The notes under the pieces: generated by a model
What the model was told of the DNA's origin: nothing
The model's database searches: none
Seen by the model: only the letters and a program-made list of their open reading frames with translations
Part shown: positions 30,798-39,130 of the stretch, piece by piece
Layout: the number at the start of each line of letters is the position of its first letter
Numbering within the stretch: the stretch's first letter is position 1
Position numbers and translations under genes: made by a program
NCBI GenBank assembly: GCA_964481575.1
Contig: CAYZTR010000018.1
Coordinates: 1-39,131 of the forward strand
Source: UQRS01 sp964481575
GTDB taxonomy: Bacteria > Bacillota > Clostridia > Oscillospirales > Acutalibacteraceae
DNA: 39,131 nt
Direction: 5' to 3'

Positions 30798-32243
30798 ATG
30801 TTTGACAGTATCCATGAAGAATGCGGCGTGTTCGGAATTTATGAGCCTAAGCGCGGCCCCATTGCCGAAACCACCTATCTGGCCCTGTATGCTCTCCAGC
30901 ACCGGGGGCAGGAAAATTGCGGCATCGCCGTCAATGACGACGGAGTCTTTACCTATCGGCGGGATACCGGCCTGGTGCCGGATGTGTTTAATGCCGACCG
31001 GCTGGCCGCCCTGGGAGAAGGAAATATTTCCATCGGCCATGTCCGCTACTCCACCACTGGCTCCAACGCCCGCTCCAACGCCCAGCCCCTGGTAATCCGG
31101 CATATCAAAGGAAACCTGGCCCTGGCCCACAACGGCAACCTGGTCAATGCCGCCGAACTGCGGCAGGAATTCGAGCTAGGCGGCGCCATCTTTCACGCTA
31201 CCACCGATACCGAGGCCATCGCCTATGCCATTACCCGGGAACGGCTGACAGCAAAAAGCACCGAGGAAGCCATTGAACAGATGATGCCCAAGCTGCAAGG
31301 GGCCTATTCGGTGGTAGTCATGACGGCTACCAAGCTCATCGGTTTCCGGGATCCGGAGGGCTTCCGGCCCCTATGCATCGGCAAAACAGAGGACGGCGCC
31401 TATGTGTTGGCTTCTGAAAGCTGCGCCCTGGATACTGTCGGGGCCACGCTTCTGCGGGATGTAAAGCCGGGCGAAATTGTTGTCATTGGCAAAGATGGCC
31501 TCCGCTCCATCACCACCCACTGCAAAGGCCGTGGGCATATGTGTGTCTTTGAGTATATTTACTTTGCCCGGCCTGACAGCATCATGGAGGGCGTTTCGGT
31601 ACACCATGCCCGGATGCGGGCCGGAAAATTCCTGGCCCAGGAGCACCCAGTGGACGCGGATATTGTCATCGGTGTCCCTGATTCAGGGCTGGACGCCGCC
31701 TTGGGCTATGCCAGGGAGTCCGGTATTCCCTACGGCATCGGCTTTATCAAAAACCGATATGTGGGGCGCTCCTTCATCCAGCCTACCCAAGCATTGCGGG
31801 AACGGGCCGTCCGTATCAAGCTCAATGTTATTTCGGAAAATATCAAAGGCAAACGGGTCATTATGATTGACGATTCTATCGTTCGTGGCACCACCTCCGC
31901 CCGGATCGTCAAGCTGCTACGGGACGCCGGTGCTAAAGAAGTTCATGTCCGGATCTCCTCCCCTGCCTTTGTAGCCCCCTGCTATTTCGGCACCGATATT
32001 GATTCCAAGGACAAGCTCATTGCCTGCCAGCTCCATTGCGATGCCCAAAAAATCGCCGAAGCCCTGGGAGCAGATTCAGTAGGCTATCTTAGCGTAGAAA
32101 ACACCCATCGGCTAGCCGCCGAAGCCGGCTGTGACTTCTGTGACGGCTGCTTTACTGACTGTTACCCGGTGGAAATTCCTAAAACACCCCAGAAAAATAA
32201 ATTTGAAACCCGCATCAGCGACAATACCAAAGCGCTGGATTGA
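30798..32243 (+). CDS. purF: Amidophosphoribosyltransferase
   Basis: Catalyses the first step of purine synthesis, from PRPP and glutamine to 5-phosphoribosylamine; cytoplasmic. The start is the ATG after AAAGGTG; a GTG three codons earlier overlaps the ribosome site. The 481-residue protein begins MFDSIHEECGVFG, so Cys9 is the N-terminal nucleophile after removal of an eight-residue propeptide, as in the Bacillus-type enzyme. The glutaminase domain has ALQHRGQENCGIA and HNGNLVN. The phosphoribosyltransferase domain has the PRPP loop VIMIDDSIVRGTTSA. The C-terminal cysteines (CQLHC, CDFCDGC) fit the 4Fe-4S ligands of this subgroup. Other pur genes are not in the window. Confidence 0.96.
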   Translation: MFDSIHEECGVFGIYEPKRGPIAETTYLALYALQHRGQENCGIAVNDDGVFTYRRDTGLVPDVFNADRLAALGEGNISIGHVRYSTTGSNARSNAQPLVIRHIKGNLALAHNGNLVNAAELRQEFELGGAIFHATTDTEAIAYAITRERLTAKSTEEAIEQMMPKLQGAYSVVVMTATKLIGFRDPEGFRPLCIGKTEDGAYVLASESCALDTVGATLLRDVKPGEIVVIGKDGLRSITTHCKGRGHMCVFEYIYFARPDSIMEGVSVHHARMRAGKFLAQEHPVDADIVIGVPDSGLDAALGYARESGIPYGIGFIKNRYVGRSFIQPTQALRERAVRIKLNVISENIKGKRVIMIDDSIVRGTTSARIVKLLRDAGAKEVHVRISSPAFVAPCYFGTDIDSKDKLIACQLHCDAQKIAEALGADSVGYLSVENTHRLAAEAGCDFCDGCFTDCYPVEIPKTPQKNKFETRISDNTKALD

Positions 32244-32344
32244 ACAAAGAAGGTAGCCTGAAAGGTTATTTCGGTCACCTCTTTGCCACCCTCACAGCAC
32301 AGACTTATCGAAAAAGAAAGTTATGCCTGTTTCAAACAGCACAC

Positions 32345-32400
32345 AAAAAGCCTTCCCTTCCGGGAACCAAAATGGTTCACACAGAAAGGGAAGGCTTTTT
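32345..32400. terminator. Bidirectional terminator between purF and the C39-like peptidase gene
   Basis: AAAAAGCCTTCCCTT (32345-32359) pairs with AAGGGAAGGCTTTTT (32386-32400), with an inner GAACC/GGTTC pair. A and T runs flank both sides, serving the two convergent genes. Nothing else is seen in 32244-32344. Confidence 0.85.
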
Positions 32401-32471
32401 ATCGTGGAGAAAACAGAAACACGTTGGCCTATATGCCCAGCCAGCGGTCTCCTGTGCAATTTTTGTACTGC

Positions 32472-33389
32472 TTATCTCCTGGCGTACAGCTCATTGCAGT
32501 ATTTGATTTGGGGCACCACTGTTTCCAACGCCCAGGTACGGGAGGAATTGATCTTACTGTTTGGGTCGTTAATATTTACAGTACCATCAGGGTTCAGACC
32601 GGTCAGCAAAATGTAATGGCCTTGGGTAGTGAAATCGCCGGGAGCCATGCAGGCCACCACCACATGCCCGGCCTCCAGCGCGTCGGTAATAGACAATATG
32701 CTGCGAGTCAGACTCCGGCCCACCATACCGAAGGCGGACGCCCCCGAAATAAACAGATCGTTATAAGTACCGTTGCCATAAGAATAATAGCCATTGTCTA
32801 TGGCGAATTTGGCGGCCTTCATGGGATTCATGGTGGTATCCCCCGTCAGCCCCACATAGGCCATGGCAAAACAGGTGGGGCCACAGGCAGTCAGCGCCAT
32901 AACGTCACTGCCGTAGATCTCATATCCCCAACGGCTATCCCATTGGAGAAACAACGGAAACTCCCCCGGGGTATAATCGGCGGAAATATCAATACTGCCG
33001 TATCCATCCAGCCCCGACTGAACGCAGTCAGGATAAGCCGCCACAAAAGGCAGCAGCTCGGTTTTGATTAACAGCACGTCCAACAGGGAATCCGGGTAAG
33101 ATTCAATGTGCAGCAAAATCCGGAGAATATTTTCCTCTTTGGGATAAATGCTTTCCAGCTGCTGCATGTACAACTTATAATGATCTGAAACCGACTGATA
33201 TTTTTCCTCCAGCTGCGCGGATACCATATCCTCCCGGCTGACGGTGGTGGCGGTATCCGGCGTCTCCTGGGCAGGCTCCGACCGATGGCAAAGGGCCAAC
33301 AGTCCACAAATCAACGCCAACAAGAGCACAAAAGCCAGCGCCTGTACCAGTGGTTTTTTGATGCGTCTTTTTCCAGTGTGTTTTGCCAT
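32472..33389 (-). CDS. Membrane-anchored C39-like cysteine peptidase domain protein
   Basis: A 305-residue protein with a basic N-terminus, one membrane segment (about 14-34), a helical extracellular stem (about 50-115) and a papain-like domain of the peptidase C39_2 type. The expected residues are visible: Q149 (LQWDSRWGYE), C169 in ACGPTCFAM, H258 in GHYILLTG and D275 in INDPNS. It is therefore probably an active extracellular thiol peptidase or a related amidase; the substrate is unknown. Its ATG is 6 bases after the stop of the upstream YfhO-family gene, with AAGGA lying in that gene's end, so the two are translationally coupled and may work on the same cell-envelope process. Many Firmicute genomes carry such anchored C39-like proteins without known function. 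Confidence 0.85.
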   Translation of the reverse strand: MAKHTGKRRIKKPLVQALAFVLLLALICGLLALCHRSEPAQETPDTATTVSREDMVSAQLEEKYQSVSDHYKLYMQQLESIYPKEENILRILLHIESYPDSLLDVLLIKTELLPFVAAYPDCVQSGLDGYGSIDISADYTPGEFPLFLQWDSRWGYEIYGSDVMALTACGPTCFAMAYVGLTGDTTMNPMKAAKFAIDNGYYSYGNGTYNDLFISGASAFGMVGRSLTRSILSITDALEAGHVVVACMAPGDFTTQGHYILLTGLNPDGTVNINDPNSKINSSRTWALETVVPQIKYCNELYARR

Positions 33390-33395
33390 AAGAGA

Positions 33396-36131
33396 TCATC
33401 CTTCGGAGCGGGAATTGTCATCCGAATCGGAACCCGGCGCGTCTTCTGCACCGGCCGTCGAATCCTGTGCCGCATCCATCCCGGGAATTTCCACCTCATC
33501 TGTCGGCGGGATAGTTTCGTTCGGTTTTACAGTGGCCGGCGGGTACAGCACCGGCGCCTCATCCACCGGGGGCAGTTCAGTCTCTGCCACCGGAATGGGG
33601 CTGCCTGCCGCCTCCGGAGATGTCTCCGGCTCCTGGGGCAGTTCTTCCCACCGATAGGGATCGGGCCGGGCCTCCAGCTCCTCCCTCTCAGGATAGGCAA
33701 CACAGAACCGGTTGGGGGCCTTCTTCCGCAGGAAAAATACCGCCAGCAGATATATCGCCGTCAAAACCAGAGCACCACAGGAAATAGCAATTCCCAGGGT
33801 TCCGCCAGGCGTATGATACCGGAATTCAATCTGATGCTGTCCAGCCGGAACCCGAACAGCCATAAATCCCACGTTGGCCACTTCGATGCGGGTCTCCACT
33901 CCATCTACATAGGCTGTCCAGCCATTTTCCTCATAGGGAATGGAGAAAAACACCAGGTTCTCCCGCTCCAGATCCGCATTGGCGGTAAAGCCATGGGTCG
34001 TACCCACAAAATCCGTACAGGCCGTGGCCGCCCGGTCGGCAGCGTTATAAGCCATGGTGTACTGATCCAGCACCAGCTCCTTTTTGCCGGTTTTGGCAGC
34101 CAGGGAACCGGTGCTTGCGCCAATGGAGTAATCATCCGCCAAATCGGTGAGAATGTCATTGTTACGGTTGATGGCATCTTCCGACAGAAGAATGGCCTTG
34201 AGCATCAGGCTGGCACGATCGTTGCCTTCATATTGCTCACATTCCGCTTCGGTCATGTAATAATCATAGGTAAAGCCGTAAGGAATGTAGTTGTCATTTT
34301 CATAAATTTCGTAACCGCTCTGGGTATCATAATAGGTCCACCCGGGCATTTCGGTAGTACCGGCAGCACTGGCAAAGGCCTTGCCAACATCAGAATCCAT
34401 TAGATATCGAACCGACAACAGCGGCCGGATGGCGTATACATCGGTTTCCGGCCGGGATCCAACCCCCCGTTCCACTCCGATGTAGGTGTAAAAATTGGTA
34501 ATGGAGGCCGACACAATGGAATGGAAGGCCTGAATACAGGGATAGCCCAGAGACATGCCGGTATTATCCACCCCGTCATACACATCAATGCGGTAGTGGT
34601 TGTCTGTGTCATCTGGCAGGGAAACAGTATTTTCCAGAAGCTGGTCAATGGTCACCGCCTGGTCATCATACCCATGGGTTTTGCCGCCGCCAATAAAGAC
34701 GGCCGCATAGAAGACCGAAACAATACAGACCGAAAGCACCGCGCAGTTCATGAACCGACGGAAATGCCGGGTGCGGAGCTTCATCAGGAACCAAGTCAAT
34801 ACCAGACAGAGGATCGCAATACCGCAAGAGGTCCAGAACCGCAGGGTGTAAGTGGAAGAGGAATACCCATCGGTGAATAGGCCATAAGAGAAGGAACCGT
34901 CTTCATTCTGTTTCGACGGGAAGAAACCGATCACCAGGGTAAACAACGCTGTAATAACGGCCGCCCAGCGGAAGCCACGGCGGAAGTCCACTGTGTCGTC
35001 CTCCAGGGTCAAGACGGTGGCCAGAGCCATCATCAGCACCGCCATATAGAACCACCGGGCATAGTAGGCCGAGTTGAACATATAAAAGGCGCTGTTGAGA
35101 ATCGGCACCATGGACATGACGAACAGCACTATAATCAGCCGCCGGAGCCAGTTGCCTTTTTTGCTCTGGAGCCAGGCGATGACACAGGTCATGCCAAAGA
35201 CTGGCATCCACCCCCCTAGGGAAGACCACTGAACCGTGGATCCGGTGAAGTACACCGGCCGGGCCGGCAGATCCGGCGGGAAGAAAAAGACCTCAATGAC
35301 GTTCAGGTAGATTTGCTCTTTACCATAAAGCAAAGCACTCCAACCCAGGCTGAATTCCGAGACTCGACCCATTTGCATGACCGAGTAGAAGGTGGGCGCC
35401 AGCAAAACAGCAGCCAATCCCACACCCAGCACAATCTCCAGCAAAAAGCACAGAAACCGCTTCACCGACAGGTTCCACTTGCCCATCCAAGTGCGCAGGA
35501 ACCAGTACAGGATGCAGAATACCGCCATACCGAAAAAGAAAAAGTAGTTGGACAAAGCGCAGATAAAGGTGGCAAACAACAGCGGACCCCGCCTGTTTTC
35601 TGCCAGAAACAGCTCCACCCCCAGCAATAACAACGGGAAGAACACCAGCGCCTCGTGGAAATGGTTAAAGAAGATGTTGTAGACCGAAAAACCGGAAAAA
35701 GCGTAAAGCAGTGCTCCCAGAGAAGCCGCCTCCGGCGTCTTGGTAAACCGCCGCAGATAGAAATAAGCGGTGAAAGCTGACAGGCCAAATTTCAGGATTA
35801 GTAACGGTCCCATCAGATGGGGCACAAAGGAATTGGGAAAAGGCAGAGTCAGCCAGAAGAAAGGACTCCCCAACAGATAGAAGGTATAGGAGCCTACAAA
35901 GTTGGCCCCCAGATCGGTGTACCAGTTCCAGCCAATCTGGCCCGTCCGCACCATTTGATGGCACATCTGATAGAAGGGGATCTGCTGTACATTAAAATCT
36001 CCGTAAAACAGGAAATAGCCCTGGCTGGTAATGATGTAGGGAATAAAGAATAAAAAGGCAGTGGCCAGTGCCATCCACAGTGTCCGCCAATGCAGTTCTT
36101 TTCCCGGCCGCAGTGTTGGAGTTTTCGTCAT
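33396..36131 (-). CDS. YfhO-family multi-pass membrane protein
   Basis: A 911-residue integral membrane protein of the YfhO (GT-C-like) family. Bacillus and Listeria members help decorate teichoic acids with sugars. The start chosen is MTKTPTLRPGK, 12 bases after AAGGAGG; MCNP four codons earlier touches the ribosome site and fits less well. About a dozen membrane segments fill residues 15-480. The loop after the first has YGDFNVQQIPFYQM, typical of the family. A large extracellular beta-rich domain (about 495-770) follows, with PYEENGWTAYVDG and VPAGQHQIEFRY, and then a last membrane segment (about 775-800). The tail of about 100 residues is Pro/Glu/Asp-rich and ends in an acidic DSDDNSRSEG. 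The tail is longer than I would expect for this family. It is coupled to the C39-like gene. Confidence 0.85.
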   Translation of the reverse strand: MTKTPTLRPGKELHWRTLWMALATAFLFFIPYIITSQGYFLFYGDFNVQQIPFYQMCHQMVRTGQIGWNWYTDLGANFVGSYTFYLLGSPFFWLTLPFPNSFVPHLMGPLLILKFGLSAFTAYFYLRRFTKTPEAASLGALLYAFSGFSVYNIFFNHFHEALVFFPLLLLGVELFLAENRRGPLLFATFICALSNYFFFFGMAVFCILYWFLRTWMGKWNLSVKRFLCFLLEIVLGVGLAAVLLAPTFYSVMQMGRVSEFSLGWSALLYGKEQIYLNVIEVFFFPPDLPARPVYFTGSTVQWSSLGGWMPVFGMTCVIAWLQSKKGNWLRRLIIVLFVMSMVPILNSAFYMFNSAYYARWFYMAVLMMALATVLTLEDDTVDFRRGFRWAAVITALFTLVIGFFPSKQNEDGSFSYGLFTDGYSSSTYTLRFWTSCGIAILCLVLTWFLMKLRTRHFRRFMNCAVLSVCIVSVFYAAVFIGGGKTHGYDDQAVTIDQLLENTVSLPDDTDNHYRIDVYDGVDNTGMSLGYPCIQAFHSIVSASITNFYTYIGVERGVGSRPETDVYAIRPLLSVRYLMDSDVGKAFASAAGTTEMPGWTYYDTQSGYEIYENDNYIPYGFTYDYYMTEAECEQYEGNDRASLMLKAILLSEDAINRNNDILTDLADDYSIGASTGSLAAKTGKKELVLDQYTMAYNAADRAATACTDFVGTTHGFTANADLERENLVFFSIPYEENGWTAYVDGVETRIEVANVGFMAVRVPAGQHQIEFRYHTPGGTLGIAISCGALVLTAIYLLAVFFLRKKAPNRFCVAYPEREELEARPDPYRWEELPQEPETSPEAAGSPIPVAETELPPVDEAPVLYPPATVKPNETIPPTDEVEIPGMDAAQDSTAGAEDAPGSDSDDNSRSEG

Positions 36132-36221
36132 AGGGTTACACATCCTCCTTAGGTTCCGGGGGCAGAAAGACAAATCAAACAAAGGTAGGAAATTTCCCCG
36201 GAAAAATTCTTGGGTCATTAC

Positions 36222-36249
36222 TTGCTATTATACCAGAAACTGCTATAAT
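36222..36249 (+). promoter_or_regulatory. Promoter of the HD-domain gene
   Basis: TTGCTA (36222-36227), 16 bases and TATAAT (36244-36249), with the start codon 38 bases downstream. A possible weak opposing -10 (TATAAT on the minus strand, 36233-36228) would serve the YfhO-family gene. Confidence 0.6.
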
Positions 36250-36286
36250 AATAAAGAGATTTTTTTAAAATGATGGAGGTTGTATA

Positions 36287-36859
36287 ATGTATCATTTTTA
36301 TGCCGTCCTATCCAGAATGAAATATATTGCCCGCTGGGGGCTGATGCGAAATACCCGCACCGAAAATTTAAGCGAACATTCTCTGGAAACCGCCTTTCTG
36401 GCCCATGCCCTGGCCCTCATTGGCAACCGGAGGCTGGGCAAAAATTACAACGCCGATCATATTGCCCTGCTGGCCATGTATCACGATGCTACAGAGATTA
36501 TCACCGGGGATCTCCCCACCCCCATCAAGTATTACAATCCACAAATCAAAGGCGCTTATCAGCAGATTGAGGCCGCAGCCGGGGAGCAGCTGATATCCAT
36601 GTTGCCGGAAGATTTGCAGCCCGACTACCGGGCCATTTTTTCCGGCGCCGCCCCGGAAGAGAAAAAGCTGGTCAAGGCCGCAGACAAACTGTCAGCCTAC
36701 ATCAAATGCCTGGAGGAGGAACGCATGGGGAACCGGGAGTTCACGGTAGCCGCCCGCTCCACGGAAAAAATCATCCGGGAACTGGGCATCCCGGAAGCAG
36801 ACATTTTCATGGAGGAATTCGCGGCTTCCTATGGCCTGACCCTGGATGAACAGGCATAA
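36287..36859 (+). CDS. yfbR: YfbR-type HD-domain 5'-deoxynucleotidase
   Basis: A 190-residue cytoplasmic metal-dependent phosphohydrolase, expected to dephosphorylate deoxyribonucleoside 5'-monophosphates and so balance nucleotide pools. The ATG follows GGAGG at 8 bases. HD-family motifs are clear: SEHSLETAFLAHAL (first His), YHDATEIITGDLPTPIK (His-Asp pair and the specificity segment) and VKAADKLSAYIKCLEE (last Asp). The length agrees with YfbR. It has its own promoter and no partner gene; the next gene has a separate promoter. Confidence 0.9.
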   Translation: MYHFYAVLSRMKYIARWGLMRNTRTENLSEHSLETAFLAHALALIGNRRLGKNYNADHIALLAMYHDATEIITGDLPTPIKYYNPQIKGAYQQIEAAAGEQLISMLPEDLQPDYRAIFSGAAPEEKKLVKAADKLSAYIKCLEEERMGNREFTVAARSTEKIIRELGIPEADIFMEEFAASYGLTLDEQA

Positions 36860-36875
36860 CCCCCGTATAATTCCC

Positions 36876-36904
36876 TTGACAAACAGCGTAAAAACATAGA
36901 TAAT
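36876..36904 (+). promoter_or_regulatory. Promoter of the zinc-ribbon membrane protein gene
   Basis: Consensus TTGACA (36876-36881), 17 bases and GATAAT (36899-36904), about 46 bases before the start. Confidence 0.8.
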
Positions 36905-36949
36905 AAAGAAAACATACGGTGGCAGCCGCCGCCACAAGGAGGAATTTTT

Positions 36950-37888
36950 ATGGCATTTTGCCCCACCTGCGGAAAGCAAAATATGGAAGGAGCCATTTTT
37001 TGCGAAGCCTGCGGTACTTTGATGACGGGATCCCCCGCCGCCCACGCTGTGCCGGCCGAGCCAGAGGCCATTTCCCGGCTTCGGTCCATCGGCAGCTCCA
37101 GCACTTTTCTGGCTCTGGCGATTTTGGAAACGGCCGCGGTTGCCTTAAGCCTGTTTTTCAACGGCAGCTTTGATCTGTTCGGCATTCTCACTCTGATCTC
37201 CCTCTGGCTTATATACGCCACCGCCAAAAAGCCAACAGGAAGTCTGGTCAATACCAGTGGCGTTTCCATTTTGCGAACTCTGGCGATTATTGAGATGGTC
37301 TGCGTCATCATTGGCCTCGTCTGCATCTGCCTTTGCCTGTTGGTATTCGGCATCCTGCAAACGAACCCGGAAGCACTGGGCGAAATTGATTCGGAGTTCC
37401 CCTTCTTCTCGTCTATGGTTCCCTTCTGTCTCATCCTGTTCTCCGCCTGCTTGGTGGTTTTGGTGCTGGCGCTCCTGCAAGCCATTTTTGCCAGCCGGTA
37501 TTACGGCAGCCTGCGCGCCACCCTGCAAACCGGTTTTCCCTCCCTCCGCAGCGCAAAAGCCTTTGGGGTAATCACCCTGATTTCCGGCGTCTTCTCTTTT
37601 CTGGAAACCCTGCTGCAATTTATCTTCCAGGATACCATTCAGAACTGGGCGGCATCCTTCTTACAGATGCTCTCCCAATACGGCATTACCGATTTGGATA
37701 TAGAGCTCCATGCAGGCGCTTCTGTCAGCCAGGCAGTTTCCCTGTTCGCCAGCTTGCTCAGCTTTGCTACCATTATCCTGGCCTTCCTTCTGGTGCTTCG
37801 CTCCAAGAAGGAGTTGGATTCCGTGGCCGCCCCCATTCCGGCTGCCCCGGTGTATGCCCAGCCGCCCCAAAACAACGGACAAATCTAA
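36950..37888 (+). CDS. Zinc-ribbon multi-pass membrane protein, unknown function
   Basis: A 312-residue protein with an N-terminal double-CxxC zinc ribbon (FCPTCGKQNMEG, FCEACG) followed by about seven hydrophobic segments: roughly 50-65, 70-85, 105-130, 160-190, 205-225, 260-285 and near the end. The C-terminus is short and rich in Pro/Ala (AAPIPAAPVYAQPPQNN). The start follows AGGAGG. The arrangement matches the widespread zinc-ribbon membrane proteins of Firmicutes, for which no activity is agreed. The zinc ribbon would face the cytoplasm. It is a monocistronic gene with a promoter and terminator of its own; neighbours give no functional hint. Confidence 0.85.
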   Translation: MAFCPTCGKQNMEGAIFCEACGTLMTGSPAAHAVPAEPEAISRLRSIGSSSTFLALAILETAAVALSLFFNGSFDLFGILTLISLWLIYATAKKPTGSLVNTSGVSILRTLAIIEMVCVIIGLVCICLCLLVFGILQTNPEALGEIDSEFPFFSSMVPFCLILFSACLVVLVLALLQAIFASRYYGSLRATLQTGFPSLRSAKAFGVITLISGVFSFLETLLQFIFQDTIQNWAASFLQMLSQYGITDLDIELHAGASVSQAVSLFASLLSFATIILAFLLVLRSKKELDSVAAPIPAAPVYAQPPQNNGQI

Positions 37889-37907
37889 CCTCAACCGATT
37901 TTCAAGC

Positions 37908-37942
37908 AAAAGAGCACTCGCCCAAGCGGCAAGTGCTCTTTT
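37908..37942. terminator. Bidirectional terminator between convergent genes
   Basis: AAAAGAGCACT and AGTGCTCTTTT form an 11-bp stem around an imperfect inner part, with A and T runs at the two ends. It lies between the zinc-ribbon gene and the convergent YspA-like gene. Confidence 0.85.
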
Positions 37943-37956
37943 CTGTTGCAGCGGAA

Positions 37957-38337
37957 TTATTCGGAATCCGACTTTGGATGAATATATTTTACCCGTATCG
38001 GTTTGTGAAATTCCTTTGCGTAAGCAATCATGGATTTTGTGCCCTTACTTTTACCGTCCCGAAAACAGATTACAAAATCTGCGGATTTTGCCATTTCTTT
38101 ATTTCTAATGGGCCCAGCAAACTTCCCGTATTTTTCCCACTGGGGAATATGCCGCTCAATTTCAAATCCGTTTTCCATTGCATATCGTTCGCCCAGGCTA
38201 TCAGCACCTTTGCAATTCCCTGAAACAAAAACAAGCGTAAATTCTTTTCGTATTTGACTGATACAAAAATCAATATATGCCTTAGCCTCCTGATAATCAT
38301 AATAATCTCTGCAACCTGCAACCACAATCCTCTTCAT
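37957..38337 (-). CDS. YspA-like protein of the SLOG superfamily (DUF2493)
   Basis: A 126-residue Rossmann-like protein with family motifs at the expected places: VVAGCRDYYDY near the N-terminus, FVSGNCKGADSLGERYA (phosphate/nucleotide loop GxxxGAD), PQWEKYGKFAGPIRNKEM and ADFVICFRDGKSKGT. SLOG proteins bind nucleotides or nucleotide-derived ligands. YspA-like members are common on phages, plasmids and conjugative elements, and comparative work has linked the superfamily to conflict and signalling systems; their biochemical role is not settled. The start is the ATG at 38337, with a modest GGTGG upstream. The gene is AT-richer than the block to its left and divergent from a small XRE regulator, which suggests transferred DNA. 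Confidence 0.85.
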   Translation of the reverse strand: MKRIVVAGCRDYYDYQEAKAYIDFCISQIRKEFTLVFVSGNCKGADSLGERYAMENGFEIERHIPQWEKYGKFAGPIRNKEMAKSADFVICFRDGKSKGTKSMIAYAKEFHKPIRVKYIHPKSDSE

Positions 38338-38354
38338 TCTGAAACCACCGATTA

Positions 38355-38385
38355 TATATATTTATATAAGTATATATTTATATAA
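38355..38385. repeat. Tandem 15-bp direct repeat in the divergent promoter region
   Basis: TATATATTTATATAA occurs twice (38355-38369 and 38371-38385), separated by one G. Each copy is nearly palindromic. Lying between the YspA-like gene and the XRE gene, the pair is a good candidate for tandem regulator binding and also contains possible -10 sequences for the minus strand. Confidence 0.6.
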
Positions 38386-38390
38386 TAGAA

Positions 38391-38429
38391 TTGTCAAGTA
38401 GCTCTACCTCTAATAAAATACAGGTAGAG
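38391..38429 (+). promoter_or_regulatory. Promoter of the XRE gene with overlapping inverted repeat
   Basis: TTGTCA (38391-38396), 17 bases and TAAAAT (38414-38419) precede the small regulator. CTCTACCT (38402-38409) and AGGTAGAG (38422-38429) are an exact 8-bp inverted repeat embracing the -10 box, in the right place for an autorepressor. Confidence 0.6.
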
Positions 38430-38444
38430 GTGTAAACTATCATT

Positions 38445-38648
38445 ATGATTCAATTAATCCTTCATCAAGCATTGGAACAACGTGGCATTACCCGTTATGA
38501 GCTGGCAAAACGCACGGGAATCCATTACCAAATCATTGATCACTATTACAAGAATAAAGTAAAAAGGTACGACAGTTTTATCTTAGATAGAATTTGTGCT
38601 GCTTTGGATTGTGAGATTTCTGATATTATTGCATACAAAAAGCAATAA
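38445..38648 (+). CDS. Small XRE/Cro-type helix-turn-helix regulator
   Basis: A 67-residue DNA-binding protein consisting of little more than one helix-turn-helix: ITRYELAKRTGIHYQIIDHYYK is the two-helix core and LDRICAALDCEISDII the following helices, the common form of Cro/CI-like regulators of mobile elements. The start codon comes about 12 bases after GAGGTG, which is long but usable. It is divergent from the YspA-like gene. The repeats between them suggest it controls itself and perhaps that gene. Confidence 0.88.
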   Translation: MIQLILHQALEQRGITRYELAKRTGIHYQIIDHYYKNKVKRYDSFILDRICAALDCEISDIIAYKKQ

Positions 38649-38811
38649 TTACCAATGGGTAGCCCGATATCCGGCTGGCTGATAACAACCATTAGATACT
38701 GCCTGATGTGCTTGCAGCTGCTCAGACTCCTCAAGATAGTATATCATTCAGCCATCCAGGGGAATTAGCAAGTCTAACGATCTTTTCTTTGTTGCGTTTA
38801 TTTTAATCATG
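38649..38811. other. Non-coding stretch
   Basis: I see no gene, promoter or terminator of good quality here. A 20-codon frame on the minus strand (ATG at 38811, MIKINATKKRS) has no ribosome site and is not called. Confidence 0.4.
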
Positions 38812-38932
38812 ACTACCGGCAAAGCCGGTAGTTTGCTCTGCGGCTATAAGCCGCTGTTACTGGCGGGACTGAAAGTCCGCCGAATAATCTGCCAACCGCA
38901 AGCGGACTCTTAGCTACCGCTAAAGCGGTTGG
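38812..38932. ncRNA. Array of GC-rich hairpins, possible structured RNA or element end
   Basis: Four hairpins stand almost shoulder to shoulder: a perfect 9-bp stem ACTACCGGC-AAA-GCCGGTAGT (38812-38832); GCGGC-TATAA-GCCGC (38840-38854); GGCGG...CCGCC with a GAAA-containing tip (38862-38881); and a two-level stem, CCAACCGC/GCGGTTGG outside (38892-38899 with 38925-38932) and AGCGG/CCGCT inside. The array begins directly at the stop codon of the minus-strand ORF that follows. This is far more structure than one terminator needs. It recalls the folded ends and guide-like RNAs next to IS200/IS605-type genes, but identity is not established. Confidence 0.5.
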
Positions 38933-39130
38933 TTATTTTTTGCTTGCCTTAACTGGCTCACCCGTAAACGGGTCAACCAATTCTTTTATACTCATTTGTT
39001 CGTACGCTAAATCTTCTTGTAATTGATTCCGTATATATTCTGCTATTTCCTTTTTGTTCTTTTCTATGGTATCTACATACTGAGAGTTGGCGTCAACACC
39101 AACTTTTTCGGAAAGAAAAGAACGGCAACA
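38933..39130 (-). CDS. C-terminal part of an unidentified protein, cut by the window edge
   Basis: An open minus-strand frame enters from beyond the right edge and ends at 38933. The 65 visible residues are hydrophilic and helical (VDTIEKNKKEIAEYIRNQL, then EDLAYEQMSIKELVDPFTG and EPVKASKK at the end). I do not recognise the family. The sequence keeps natural codon structure to its stop and no competing frame is open, which supports coding. The hairpin array begins immediately after the stop, so the two probably belong to one mobile unit. Confidence 0.55.
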   Translation of the reverse strand, partial: CCRSFLSEKVGVDANSQYVDTIEKNKKEIAEYIRNQLQEDLAYEQMSIKELVDPFTGEPVKASKK

